Positions 1 to 7,715 of a DNA stretch of 46,718 bases are shown piece after piece. The notes beneath the pieces were generated by a model. It was not told the origin of the DNA, did no database searches, and saw nothing but the letters and a program-made list of their open reading frames with translations. Source of the stretch: Candidatus Parendomicrobium reticulitermitis (GTDB taxonomy: Bacteria; Elusimicrobiota; Endomicrobiia; Endomicrobiales; Endomicrobiaceae). Positions within the stretch are counted from its first letter, which is position 1. Each line of letters begins with the position of its first letter. Both the position numbers and the translations under genes were made by a program. The DNA is taken from positions 1 to 46,718 of the forward strand of contig JAITTG010000058.1 of the NCBI GenBank assembly GCA_031287095.1, read 5' to 3'.

Positions 1-153
1 AATCTCTATGGACGATAACCTGTTTTCACCCCTATAATCAAGCGCAGCATTGAGAAAAGATAATAATTGCTCCTCATCGCCTTCTTCCCCCATACACTTT
101 TGAAACGCATAATCATTTAAAGGATTGGGTCTTTCTTCTTGGGTTTGTTTCAT
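1..153 (-). CDS. Rpn/PD-(D/E)XK nuclease family protein, N-terminal part (cut by window edge)
   Basis: Fifty-one codons run from an ATG at 153 off the left edge of the window with no stop. The peptide begins MKQTQEERPNPLNDYAFQ and continues through a KCMGEEGDEEQLLSFLNA stretch. This is the usual opening of the PDDEXK_2 / Rpn 'recombination-promoting nuclease, putative transposase' family, in which an N-D-x-x-F-K-like segment precedes a conserved 'LLSFLNAIL' helix. An AGGA ribosome binding site lies about nine bases upstream of the ATG. The catalytic D/E-x-K residues would lie beyond the edge, so activity cannot be judged. Rpn proteins are DNA endonucleases found in many copies in gut and host-associated bacteria. 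The family call rests on recalled sequence pattern only. Confidence 0.6.
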   Translation of the reverse strand, partial: MKQTQEERPNPLNDYAFQKCMGEEGDEEQLLSFLNAALDYRGENRLSSIEI

Positions 154-527
154 GTCCGATTTGTCCTGTTTCTTGTTTTAGGAATGATGCGATTGTATCA
201 AAATTTCCATTAAAAATACACGCGCGCGACGCATTTAATCATCTAAAATGACGCCGAAAACAAGACAACAGCAGCGGCTTTCTCGCAAGTTGCGCAAATT
301 TCAGAAACGCAAGTAACGCAAAATGACAAGACTAACGCTGTTGCTATTGACTTTGCCTTTGCTGTTTTGCGCTCCTTGCGCTGTATTTGCCTTTGTCGTT
401 GTTTAAGCATCTCGCGCCCGCCGATAGACTTGCGCTCTTTATTCATCGCGCGGCGGCTACAACTTGCGAGAAGTCTTTGTTGTTGTCTATTGATTTTTAC
501 CTTTCAATATGTAATAAATATAACATA
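154..527. other. Gene-free stretch, possible decayed sequence
   Basis: I see no convincing gene here. Short open frames lack ribosome binding sites and have no recognisable protein pattern. Part of it (about 455-500, around 'acttgcgagaag') resembles the stretch near 35790-35840 upstream of the FHA gene, which suggests a low-copy dispersed repeat. Confidence 0.4.
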
Positions 528-910
528 ATGATAATAAGAAGCATTCATAATAACTTTATCAAAGAAATTTACAGACTTAAAGAAAAAACAAGAACAAGCC
601 CTTATAGGGCTTTTTCTTGTTGAGGGCAAAAAGATTATTGACGAAGTAAAAAATGATTGGAAAATCAACTATATTTTTATTTCTGAGAATTTTAAAGATA
701 ATGTTGATGTCTTTGTATCATTGCGGGATTGAACCATAAATATAGGGCAGATACATGGGTCTGCCCCTACCCGCGCAACAGCGGGTCAATGCCAGCAATA
801 CAACAAAAGACTCCCGCAATTTACGGCAAAAAACCAAGTATGATGATGAAGTTATCACTGTTTCTGATAAAGTTATAGAGAAATTATCTTCTGCGCAAAA
901 CCCGTGTTGA
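528..910 (+). pseudogene. Decayed TrmH/SpoU-family RNA 2'-O-methyltransferase, N-terminal fragment interrupted by a repeat
   Basis: Three pieces read like the N-terminal substrate-binding domain of a TrmH/SpoU methyltransferase. From 528 the frame gives MIIRSIHNNFIKEIYRLKEK; after a +1 shift near 600-607 it gives GLFLVEGKKIIDEV and on to a stop at 730-732. About 95 bp of palindromic repeat follow, and the reading then resumes near 827 as YDDEVITVSDKVIEKLSSAQ up to a stop at 908-910. In intact family members these segments are nearly contiguous (IKEIYxLKEK, then LFLVEGxK, then VSDxVxxKLS). The SPOUT catalytic domain that should follow is absent. I infer a dead gene: frameshifted, invaded by a repeat and truncated. 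The family call is from recalled pattern. Confidence 0.6.
733..826. repeat. Palindromic repeat inserted in the trmH-like pseudogene
   Basis: This block separates two readable parts of the trmH-like pseudogene. It contains an inverted repeat GGGCAGA...TCTGCCC (about 748-769) and CCCGC...GCGGG (about 770-785). A related GGGCAGAC...GTCTGCCC palindrome occurs near 21585-21607. Confidence 0.5.
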
Positions 911-914
911 AATA

Positions 915-1010
915 GAATTTTATTATATAGATTCTGCGGCTTCGCGCAGAATGACAGGCTTTGTTAACACACAATGACGGACTCTGTTAGCGTATAATGA
1001 CAACTTGCAA
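915..1010. repeat. Partial copy of the MITE-like family (internal segment)
   Basis: The stretch carries the internal signature of the dispersed element, ATTCTGCGGCTTCGCGCAG followed by AATGACA and later 'ctgttagcgtataatgaca'. It lacks clear TAGACCTCTTGC ends, so it is a decayed or partial copy. The ATTCTGCG...CGCAGAAT core is a hairpin. Confidence 0.5.
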
Positions 1011-1123
1011 TGGGAAAACAGCGATTAGTATAAAATTCCATAGGGATTTAATGCTGTTAATAATCCTATATTAATGTAGGGACGCGCTATATACGCGTCT
1101 AAAACAAAAAAGGAGAAAGTAAA

Positions 1124-1522
1124 ATGAAAAGGATAGTTGATTTTTTGATGGATGCGAAGGTTTTCTTTTTGGCTACTGTTGACGGAGATAGCGCAAGATG
1201 CAGACCTTTTGGCGTGACGGTAGAATTTGAAGACAAATTGTATTTTGCTACGGGAGCGGCAAAAGCAGTATGCAAGCAATTGCAAAAAGAGCCTAAATTT
1301 GAAATCAGCGCTATGTCTAAAGACGGCGCGAAATGGATAAGAGTAAATGGAAAGGCTGTGATTGACAATAATGTCGGAGCAAAAAAGAAACTCTTTGAAA
1401 TCGCTCCAAATCTTGCCAATATATACGGCAGCTATGACAGCCCGGCTTTTGCGGTATTTTATGCGGATAATTTGAGCGCAACAATTTATTCTTTTGAAGG
1501 CGCGCCGGAGAAGATTGTATAG
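1124..1522 (+). CDS. Pyridoxamine 5'-phosphate oxidase-like (PNPOx/NimA-type) flavin-binding protein
   Basis: A 132-residue protein with the split-barrel fold pattern of small PNPOx-like FMN proteins: an N-terminal helix, then FFLATVDGDSARCRPFGVTV (about 14-33, the usual 'LATVDxDGxPxxRP' strand pair), then LYFATGAAKAVCKQLQKEPK (about 39-58, 'tgxxKxVxxqLxxNP'), and a final strand with AVFYADNLSATIYSF. The length matches the family of anaerobe proteins annotated 'pyridoxamine 5'-phosphate oxidase family'. The substrate is unknown; related proteins reduce flavin-accessible compounds or bind haem or F420. The start is supported by an AAGGAGAAAG ribosome binding site ending a few bases before the ATG. 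It stands alone, flanked by repeats, and its stop codon abuts the MITE-like copy at 1523. Confidence 0.85.
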   Translation: MKRIVDFLMDAKVFFLATVDGDSARCRPFGVTVEFEDKLYFATGAAKAVCKQLQKEPKFEISAMSKDGAKWIRVNGKAVIDNNVGAKKKLFEIAPNLANIYGSYDSPAFAVFYADNLSATIYSFEGAPEKIV

Positions 1523-1791
1523 TAGACCTCTTGCATAACTGATATATAAAGAATGTAAGAGTATAGATATTGTGCGCTAACAGAGATTATTTGCGCGAAA
1601 GCGAGATTGTGCGCCCTGCGCAATGCATAGGATAAACTCCATCGCAGAATTTATAGGATAATTCTATTTCAAGCCCCTGCCTTTAATAACTAACAACAAA
1701 GGCTTGAAGAACGGCATTTTATAGATTCTGCGACTTTGCGCAGAATGACAATGTTCATCTATTTTTATGCGTCGGTTGTGCAAGAGGTCTA
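1523..1791. mobile_element. MITE-like element, copy A (269 bp)
   Basis: Begins TAGACCTCTTGCATAAC immediately after the preceding stop codon and ends GTTGTGCAAGAGGTCTA, so the two 17-base ends are near-perfect inverted repeats. The interior holds an ATTCTGCG-type hairpin and a second inverted pair, CAAGCCCCTGCCTTT and AAAGGCTTG. No coding capacity is visible. Four other copies lie at 11153, 13970, 39546 and 45385. Confidence 0.7.
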
Positions 1792-1945
1792 TCGTCGTCG
1801 TCGTTTGTCATTATGCGCGATAGCCGCAAAGTCTATGTAATAAAATTCTTTTTCAAACCCTCGCTTTTAGATACCAACAACGAGGACTTGAATAATCGCA
1901 TAAAATAGATTCTGCGGCTTTGCGCACAACTTACAGTAGAATACG
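1792..1945. repeat. Second, end-less partial copy of the MITE-like interior
   Basis: This stretch repeats the interior of copy A (the 'acaacgaggacttgaa' segment and the final ATTCTGCGGCTTTGCGCA) without the TAGACCTCTTGC ends. It sits directly beside copy A, so this gap of about 440 bp between genes is almost wholly repeat DNA. Confidence 0.5.
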
Positions 1946-1963
1946 CCTTAAAGGAGACCATTT

Positions 1964-3478
1964 GTGAAAAAAATTATTGTTTTGTCGGTATTTGTTTTAT
2001 CATTAGCAGTTAGCGGCTTTGCTCAATCTAAATCGGCGGTGTCGCCGTTTGGGGAAAGTTTATTTGAGATTTATGGGGCTATCGGAGCCGTTAGCGCTCA
2101 AAAAAGAGCGGAGATTGTATCTGAAAATATCAAAACTTTAAGAGATGACCCCGTTTTTAATGAAAATTTGCTTACTGTGCAAAAAGACAAGCATTCGGAC
2201 AATTATAATATCTCTTATGCTGATAAAGTTATTGTGAGCATAGACGCTCAACAATCAGATGCGCTTGCTCAAAGCAAAGAGGAAATCGCAAATGAATACC
2301 GCCAAATAATAATATCGGCGGTCTCTTCCCATAGTTCGTATAAAAGATGGATAGAACTTGGATATAGAATTTTATTAGTCCTACTTCTTATCGCAATATC
2401 AATTTTTATCTTTAAATTCATAAACAAATTTTATATTAGGCTTGCTAAAAGCGCTATAGCTGAAATAGACAAACTTCCCAAAATTATAAAAAAACTATTG
2501 GGAACCGGCAAACAATTGACTATCATAAGAGGCGCTCTCAATATCTTGCGCATTATAATATCGGTATTTATTATTTTCATTGATTGTACGCTGATATTAT
2601 CCATTTTTCCGGAGACGAGGTGGATTGCGGAAAAAATCGTTCTGCTCATAATAGTTCCGCTCAAAGGATTCGGCGTATCTTTTTTAAATTATATCCCAAA
2701 TCTTTTCGTAATAGTCATAATTTTTGCGATATATTATACGGCGGCTAAGATATTGAAACTTGTCGCGTTAAAAGTAGCCGATGGAAATATAAAAATAAAG
2801 AGTTTTCATCCCGACTGGGCTATGTCAACTTACAATATTTTGCGGGCTGTGCTTTTTATTTTTACAGTGATTGCGATTTTTCCGCATTTGCCTAATTCTA
2901 ATTCCGACGTGTTTAAAGGCATGTCTGTTTTTATAGGTTTACTTTTGTCTTTGGGATCTACTTCTATTATCAATAATATAGTGTCGGGCTTTGTAATTAC
3001 TTATATGAGGGCTTTCCAAATAGGCGACCGCATAAAAATGGGCGAAAATGTAGGAAATGTGATTGAAAAAACCGCTCTTGTGACGCGTATAAGAACTGTA
3101 AAAAATGAGATTATCACAATACCAAACTCAAATATAATGACGGCGCATACTATAAATTATACGGCGTCCTCTCAAAAAAATAACGGATTGATTTTGAATT
3201 ATGAAACTGGTTTTGGATACGATGTTGATTGGAGAAAAGTTCACAAATTTTTGATAGAGGCGGCGGAAAATACAGATAATATCTTAAAAGACCCAAAACC
3301 TTTTGTTTTGCAAACTGCGCTTGATGATTTTTATGTTAAGTATCAGATAAACGCTTATACGGATAATGCGGATATTATGCAGCGGACTTATTCAGAACTA
3401 TTGCAAAATATACAAGATGTATTTCATAGAGAAGGATTGGATTTGTCTTTGCCGCATATTAGGAAACATGTGAATTAA
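1964..3478 (+). CDS. Mechanosensitive ion channel of the MscS family
   Basis: A 504-residue inner-membrane channel that would open under membrane tension to release solutes in osmotic downshock. It has a signal peptide (MKKIIVLSVFVLSLAVSGFA), a periplasmic domain of about 105 residues, then five or so hydrophobic helices from residue 130 onward. The MscS core is clear: a glycine/serine-rich pore helix (GLLLSLGSTSIINNIVSGF, near 325-343), followed by the beta domain AFQIGDRIKMGENVGNVIEK and the IPNSNIM strand typical of MscS. It is longer than E. coli MscS (286 residues), as usual for versions with an extra N-terminal domain. Translation starts at GTG 1964, chosen because AAGGAG lies nine bases upstream and the signal peptide begins there. 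Confidence 0.9.
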   Translation: MKKIIVLSVFVLSLAVSGFAQSKSAVSPFGESLFEIYGAIGAVSAQKRAEIVSENIKTLRDDPVFNENLLTVQKDKHSDNYNISYADKVIVSIDAQQSDALAQSKEEIANEYRQIIISAVSSHSSYKRWIELGYRILLVLLLIAISIFIFKFINKFYIRLAKSAIAEIDKLPKIIKKLLGTGKQLTIIRGALNILRIIISVFIIFIDCTLILSIFPETRWIAEKIVLLIIVPLKGFGVSFLNYIPNLFVIVIIFAIYYTAAKILKLVALKVADGNIKIKSFHPDWAMSTYNILRAVLFIFTVIAIFPHLPNSNSDVFKGMSVFIGLLLSLGSTSIINNIVSGFVITYMRAFQIGDRIKMGENVGNVIEKTALVTRIRTVKNEIITIPNSNIMTAHTINYTASSQKNNGLILNYETGFGYDVDWRKVHKFLIEAAENTDNILKDPKPFVLQTALDDFYVKYQINAYTDNADIMQRTYSELLQNIQDVFHREGLDLSLPHIRKHVN

Positions 3479-3512
3479 AAACATATTGAAAAAACAATAT
3501 GAAACCCAAAAT

Positions 3513-3565
3513 CCCCAAAACTTCGTATGGGCGGGTTTGAAACCCGCCCATACGAAGTTTTGGGG
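3513..3565. terminator. Perfect 26-bp stem hairpin between convergent genes
   Basis: The 53 bases form a perfect palindrome around position 3539: the left arm opens CCCCAAAACTTCG and the core is GGGCGGGTTTGAAACCCGCCC. It lies between the end of the MscS gene (plus strand) and the M23 peptidase gene (minus strand), so it could end both transcripts. T-rich sequence follows on the plus side. Imperfect relatives occur at about 26030-26095 and 35640-35690, so it is also a member of a repeat family. Confidence 0.55.
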
Positions 3566-3704
3566 TTTGTTGTTTGGATTTTTTTGTTTTTTGGGGTTTT
3601 GTTTTTTGTCGTTTTTTCCCTTTATGCATGAGACGCGCATAGTCTTAACGCAAGAATGACAGACTACGGAATTTATCATATATAGCCGCAAAACATAGCC
3701 AGCC

Positions 3705-4673
3705 TTACCAAAGAAATCTCAAGGGATCCATAGGTTGGTCGCCTTTTTTTACGGTGAAATGTAAATGCGGGCCTGTTACTCTGCCGGTTGCGCCGCTTCT
3801 GCCTATGAATTGTCCAGCGCGGACTCTTTGCCCTTCTTGGACTGCAATGCTTGATAGATGTCCATAATGCGTAATATATCCATTCCTATGATCTATAAAA
3901 ACTGCAACTCCGTAATATCCCACATCATAACTTGCCACTATTACAAAACCGTCAGCCGCCGCGCCTACCAAACTGCCTATCGGCGCTCTTATATCTATGC
4001 CGCCGTGAACGCTTACCGAGCCTGTCACAGGATGACGGCGTCTGCCGAAAGAACTTGTGATTGCTCCTCCGAGCGGAGAAATAAACATATCCCTTAAAGC
4101 ATAAGCCTCTTGCATATTTTGATTCATCAAATCAACGGCGGGTCTTCTGCCTGGGATAAAAATATACTCGCCTGATACAAGTTTGTTTACAGTATGATTT
4201 GTATCTTTTAAAATTTTAATATCGTCAATATCGTATTTATCGGCGATTTTTTCCCAAGTATCGCCCTTTTGCACGGGATGAAGAGAGCCGCCTGACGACG
4301 GGATTAGAAGTTTTTGATTTATGCTTACATTATAAGTTTTGAGTTGAGGATTATTACCTATCAAGGTGTGGACTGAATAATGATATTTTCTCGCAAGTTT
4401 CCAAAGATTGTCTCCGTTACGAACGCTGTATACAAAGAAATTAACTCCTTTTATGCGCGGAGCAAGAAATTGCCGTCTTGCATCAATGTCATTTAACAAA
4501 ATATCATTTGAAAAAGTGGGCATTTCTACAATTTCCACATCGGCAACAATTCTATATGCGATAATGCGGACTATGATTTGAGACGCAAGAATAGCGCATA
4601 TAAGAATGGTAAAAAATATTGACCATCTGTAAGCATAATCTTTAAAGTTTGGTAAATTGAATTTTAGAGACAT
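3705..4673 (-). CDS. LysM domain M23-family murein endopeptidase (membrane-anchored)
   Basis: A 322-residue envelope protein. A membrane anchor spans residues 17-40. Two LysM peptidoglycan-binding repeats follow (about 81-125, VYSVRNGDNLWKLARKY, and 132-174, HPVQKGDTWEKIADKY). The zinc peptidase M23 domain occupies 203-322, with metal ligands His223 and Asp227 in HGGID and the HLH motif at 303-305. All catalytic residues look present, so it should cut peptide cross-links in murein, or act in the NlpD/EnvC manner to control amidases. It is the last gene of the minus-strand run, about 120 bp downstream of metF across a repeat-bearing gap, and may be transcribed separately. Confidence 0.9.
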   Translation of the reverse strand: MSLKFNLPNFKDYAYRWSIFFTILICAILASQIIVRIIAYRIVADVEIVEMPTFSNDILLNDIDARRQFLAPRIKGVNFFVYSVRNGDNLWKLARKYHYSVHTLIGNNPQLKTYNVSINQKLLIPSSGGSLHPVQKGDTWEKIADKYDIDDIKILKDTNHTVNKLVSGEYIFIPGRRPAVDLMNQNMQEAYALRDMFISPLGGAITSSFGRRRHPVTGSVSVHGGIDIRAPIGSLVGAAADGFVIVASYDVGYYGVAVFIDHRNGYITHYGHLSSIAVQEGQRVRAGQFIGRSGATGRVTGPHLHFTVKKGDQPMDPLRFLW

Positions 4674-4796
4674 GATTGTTTCCTTTAGTTACGGGCTTTA
4701 GATTTGCCGCTACGGATTTTTGGTTTGTTATCTGCGGCAATAACGACTTACCCGCGGTAACGACGCTGCAACTTGTAATGGCGACATGGACGGCGC

Positions 4797-5651
4797 TTAT
4801 GACAAAGACAAAATTTGAGGGATATATTCTTCCATGCCGATTGCCATTATATGGACGCCGTCAGAGAACTTTTTTAAATCTTTTATTAACTCTGAGCATA
4901 TTTTTATGCCTTCTGCCAAAGGGTCTTTGGCTGAATTTATGCGGGTTTGAATTTCTATCGGGATATTGACGCCCGGAAGTTTTTGTAAAAATTGCATAAA
5001 TTTTTGCGATTTGAGCAGAGTTATCCCCGCTAATACTTTTACATTTGGAGTTTTGATTTTGTCAAAAAACGCTTTGTATTGGGCGGCGTCAAAAATTGTT
5101 TGGGTTTGAAAGAATTCCGTCCCCGCTAAAACCTTTTTCTTAAACATTAGAACTTGTAAATCATTGGGAGCAGCCGATGGATTTACTGCGGCGCCTATAC
5201 AAAATTGCGGACTGCCTTTGAGTTTTTTGCCCGCCAAATCTAATCCTGTTTCAAGAATTCTTGCCGTCTTTAACAATTGCAAGACATCTAAATCATATAC
5301 TGGTTTTGCGCTTGGATATTCTCCGGCGCTTGGATGGTCTCCGCTGATTATCAAAACATTTTCTATGCCTAAAACGCTTGCGCTTAAAAGTTCGCTTTGC
5401 AAGGCTATTCTATTTCTGTCTCTTGCCGTAATCTGCAAAATCGGTTCAAACCCTTTTTCAAGCAGAATTTTACACATAGCAAGAGATCCCGTCCGCATAG
5501 AAGCCCGCTGATTATCTGTGACATTTACAGCATCCAACTCTCTCAAAGATTCGGCGCGCGTTAGAAACGAGGAAATATCCACGCCTTTTGGAGGAAATAA
5601 TTCCGCTGTGATTAAAAATTTGTTTGATTTTAGTTTTTCTTTGAATTTCAT
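4797..5651 (-). CDS. metF: 5,10-methylenetetrahydrofolate reductase
   Basis: A 284-residue TIM-barrel flavoprotein that reduces methylene-THF to methyl-THF for methionine synthesis or the methyl branch of the Wood-Ljungdahl pathway. Family signatures are the N-terminal LITAELFPPKG (the catalytic Glu of the E-x-x-PPKG strand), the AVNVTDNQRA segment with the conserved Asp, LQITARDRNRIALQSEL, LIISGDHPS and FFQTQTIFD. The length suits short bacterial MetF proteins without a regulatory domain. It lies about 106 bp downstream of the MetV-like gene, the pairing seen in anaerobes where MetF acts with a zinc-containing partner. The intervening 106 bp contain palindromic repeat DNA. Confidence 0.93.
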   Translation of the reverse strand: MKFKEKLKSNKFLITAELFPPKGVDISSFLTRAESLRELDAVNVTDNQRASMRTGSLAMCKILLEKGFEPILQITARDRNRIALQSELLSASVLGIENVLIISGDHPSAGEYPSAKPVYDLDVLQLLKTARILETGLDLAGKKLKGSPQFCIGAAVNPSAAPNDLQVLMFKKKVLAGTEFFQTQTIFDAAQYKAFFDKIKTPNVKVLAGITLLKSQKFMQFLQKLPGVNIPIEIQTRINSAKDPLAEGIKICSELIKDLKKFSDGVHIMAIGMEEYIPQILSLS

Positions 5652-5757
5652 CCGTCCTCGCAGTTTTTTGTATTCTTTTTTTGTCGTTGCGGGGGCAAAT
5701 TATTATTTGCCCGCTATTTGCGCTTTGTATTTTATAAAGGCGGGCGCGCAACAACGC

Positions 5758-6354
5758 CTATTTTGGCTCTATAAAACTATTTATAAATTTGTCTAATCCA
5801 TTGTTTTTTTTCAATTTTTCGTATATCAAAACCCATGCGCAATCTTTTGACGAGTCTATTTCGCATTTGCCGTTCACAAAACCGCCGCAAGGTCCGTTGA
5901 CGAGGCTTTTGGGACATCTTGTTTTAGGGCATATTCCCTGCGTATAAGACAAAATGCAATCCCCGCAAACAGAGCAAAACTTGCTATAAGAAGACTCCAC
6001 AACCGTTATTGCTTGCGAATTTAAAACAGCAATCAATCTTTTATCTGAAAAACTTCCAACCGCTTGAATCCCTGTTCCGCAAGATAAAAACAAAATTGTT
6101 TTTGCTTTTTGAAAATTGGTATTTTTTGACAAGATTTCTTGAGTTTTTTGTTTTGCGCAAACCGAGCCGAGAATTTCAATCTCTGAAATTTTTATATTAT
6201 TGTCTGAAAGCAATTTGGAAATATATTCTATTGATTGTTTGTCGGCAGTATTTGATTTGACGGCGCAGCCTGCGCAAGCAATTATAAAAACTGCGCTTTC
6301 GCCTTCAAGACTTTTTAAAATTTCTTTGTCTGATTTTTGGACGGTTAATATCAT
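5758..6354 (-). CDS. metV: MetV-like methylenetetrahydrofolate reductase partner (MTHFR C-terminal zinc-binding domain)
   Basis: A 198-residue protein whose C-terminal third matches the cysteine-rich MTHFR_C domain: Cys127, 130, 133, 142, 147, 156, 164 and 172 in the pattern CSVCGDC...CPKTRCPKS...NGPCGG. The N-terminal part adds Cys27, 30, 66 and 92 around an ACAGCAVKSNT motif, which resembles the domain that receives electrons or binds a metal in acetogen MetV. In such bacteria MetV forms a complex with MetF, and here metF follows on the same strand, which supports the role. The start has a purine-rich leader (AAAAGGAATAAAATG). I am confident of the domain and less so of the symbol. Confidence 0.78.
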   Translation of the reverse strand: MILTVQKSDKEILKSLEGESAVFIIACAGCAVKSNTADKQSIEYISKLLSDNNIKISEIEILGSVCAKQKTQEILSKNTNFQKAKTILFLSCGTGIQAVGSFSDKRLIAVLNSQAITVVESSYSKFCSVCGDCILSYTQGICPKTRCPKSLVNGPCGGFVNGKCEIDSSKDCAWVLIYEKLKKNNGLDKFINSFIEPK

Positions 6355-6395
6355 TTTATTCCTTTTGGGTTCGCCATTCGTCTATCGGGCGGATT

Positions 6396-6983
6396 TCAAT
6401 CCCGCAATGGCGGCAATAAATTTAATTTGCTTATGGCTTTTTCTAATCCTAAATCTATCGCTTCATCAAAAAAACTTACAGCCTTTTGGACTATCAAATC
6501 AACGGCGGCTTTATCTTCTTGACGAAATTTTGATAAGACGAAATCTATTGTTTTCATATATTCCGGTATAGGTCCTATGCCGAGCTTCATCCTTGGAAAA
6601 TTTTCACCGCCAAGACGGCTTATAAGAGATTTTAAACCATTATGTCCCGCCGAAGAGCCTGACAGACGGACTCTAAATGTTCCCAAATTCATAGCAAAAT
6701 CGTCATAAAAAACAAAAATTTCATCAGGAGCAATTTTATAATACTTCGCAAAATCCGCAACGGCGCCGCCTGAATTGTTCATAAAAGTAAGCGGTTTTAA
6801 CAAATAGATTTTCTCTTGCGGATTTTTGCTATAAAAAGAAATATCCGCCAGAGAATTCCAATTTTTAAATTCTAAACCCTTTGCTTGCGCTATGGAGTCT
6901 AAAACTATGAAACCGAAATTATGGCGGGTATTCTTATACTGGTCTGTCGGATTTCCCAACCCGACAAAAAGTCTAATGGGCAT
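6396..6983 (-). CDS. pth: Peptidyl-tRNA hydrolase
   Basis: A 195-residue enzyme that frees tRNA from peptidyl-tRNA dropped during translation. It begins RLFVGLGNPTDQYKNTRHNF, with Asn11 and the catalytic His21. It also has the FMNNSG segment (Asn69), FYDDFAMNLG with the conserved Asp, and SGSSAGHNGLKSLI with the conserved Asn. Length is normal for bacterial Pth. The gene starts three bases after the rplY stop codon; the rplY-pth pair is conserved in many bacteria and implies cotranscription. Confidence 0.95.
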   Translation of the reverse strand: MPIRLFVGLGNPTDQYKNTRHNFGFIVLDSIAQAKGLEFKNWNSLADISFYSKNPQEKIYLLKPLTFMNNSGGAVADFAKYYKIAPDEIFVFYDDFAMNLGTFRVRLSGSSAGHNGLKSLISRLGGENFPRMKLGIGPIPEYMKTIDFVLSKFRQEDKAAVDLIVQKAVSFFDEAIDLGLEKAISKLNLLPPLRD

Positions 6984-6986
6984 TTT

Positions 6987-7691
6987 TTATTTTTTAGCAG
7001 GCGCAGATTTTCCCGCTCCGGCTGCAGGCGCAGCCTCGGCTCCTTCTTCGCCTTCTTTATCTTTCTTGCCTTTTGAGATTACCTCAGGTTGAACGGGTTC
7101 CGTTCCAACGACAGCCGCATCAGCGGCGGCGGCTTCTTCTTTAACGGCAACAATATGCACTATTAAAGTTGAAGGGTCTTGCAAGTATTCTACGCCGTCA
7201 AGTTTAGGGAGTTGTTCTATTCTAATTCCTTGACCAATTCCCAAAGGAGAAACATCTATTGTAATGCTCTTGGGAATATTTGTCGGCAGGCATTTAACTT
7301 TAACTTCTCTGACGATAAATGACATCAAACCGCCGAAATTCTTTACGCCGTCGGCAACGCCTTCAATATGAATAGGCGCCAAAACTTCTATTGTGTCTTT
7401 GAGAGATACAGATTGAAAATCTATATGTATCGGCTCTTGGCTGATAATATCTCTTTGCAAATCTTTTACAATAGACGACTTTTTCCCGTCTTTAAAATCA
7501 AGAGTAATAACTGAATTTAATCCGCCTGCCTTAATAATCGCCGCAAATGTTTTTGCATCTACGGAAATTGTTTGAGTACCTATCCCCTTTCCATAAAATA
7601 CCGCGGGGATTTTTCCATTTTTTCTAAGAGTTGCAAGCAGTCCTTTTGAAGATACTTCTCTATTGTCCACTCCTAATAACGCTTCTTTCAT
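6987..7691 (-). CDS. rplY: Large-subunit ribosomal protein bL25, long Ctc form
   Basis: A protein of about 234 residues that binds 5S rRNA. It has an N-terminal L25 domain (RKNGKIPAVFYGKGIGTQTI) and the C-terminal TL5/Ctc domain (IEVLAPIHIEGVADGVKNFGG). A low-complexity tail of Ala, Glu and Lys fills roughly the last 40 residues. An ATG four codons upstream (7703) is also in frame. I choose 7691 because GGAGGA, lying inside that upstream ATG's first codons, sits at the right distance from the 7691 ATG and the protein then opens MKEALL like its relatives. It sits 24 bp after prs and 3 bp before pth, the usual prs-rplY-pth order. Confidence 0.92.
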   Translation of the reverse strand: MKEALLGVDNREVSSKGLLATLRKNGKIPAVFYGKGIGTQTISVDAKTFAAIIKAGGLNSVITLDFKDGKKSSIVKDLQRDIISQEPIHIDFQSVSLKDTIEVLAPIHIEGVADGVKNFGGLMSFIVREVKVKCLPTNIPKSITIDVSPLGIGQGIRIEQLPKLDGVEYLQDPSTLIVHIVAVKEEAAAADAAVVGTEPVQPEVISKGKKDKEGEEGAEAAPAAGAGKSAPAKK

Positions 7692-7715
7692 TTGTTCCTC
7701 CATTTTATATTTGAT

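Noticed and set aside
4676-4969. Plus-strand open frame overlapping the end of metF
   Set aside because: It overlaps a certain gene on the other strand and a repeat-bearing gap, without a ribosome binding site.
5512-5796. Open frames in the metV-metF gap on both strands
   Set aside because: They overlap metF and metV coding sequence and repeat DNA, and the peptides look like shadows.
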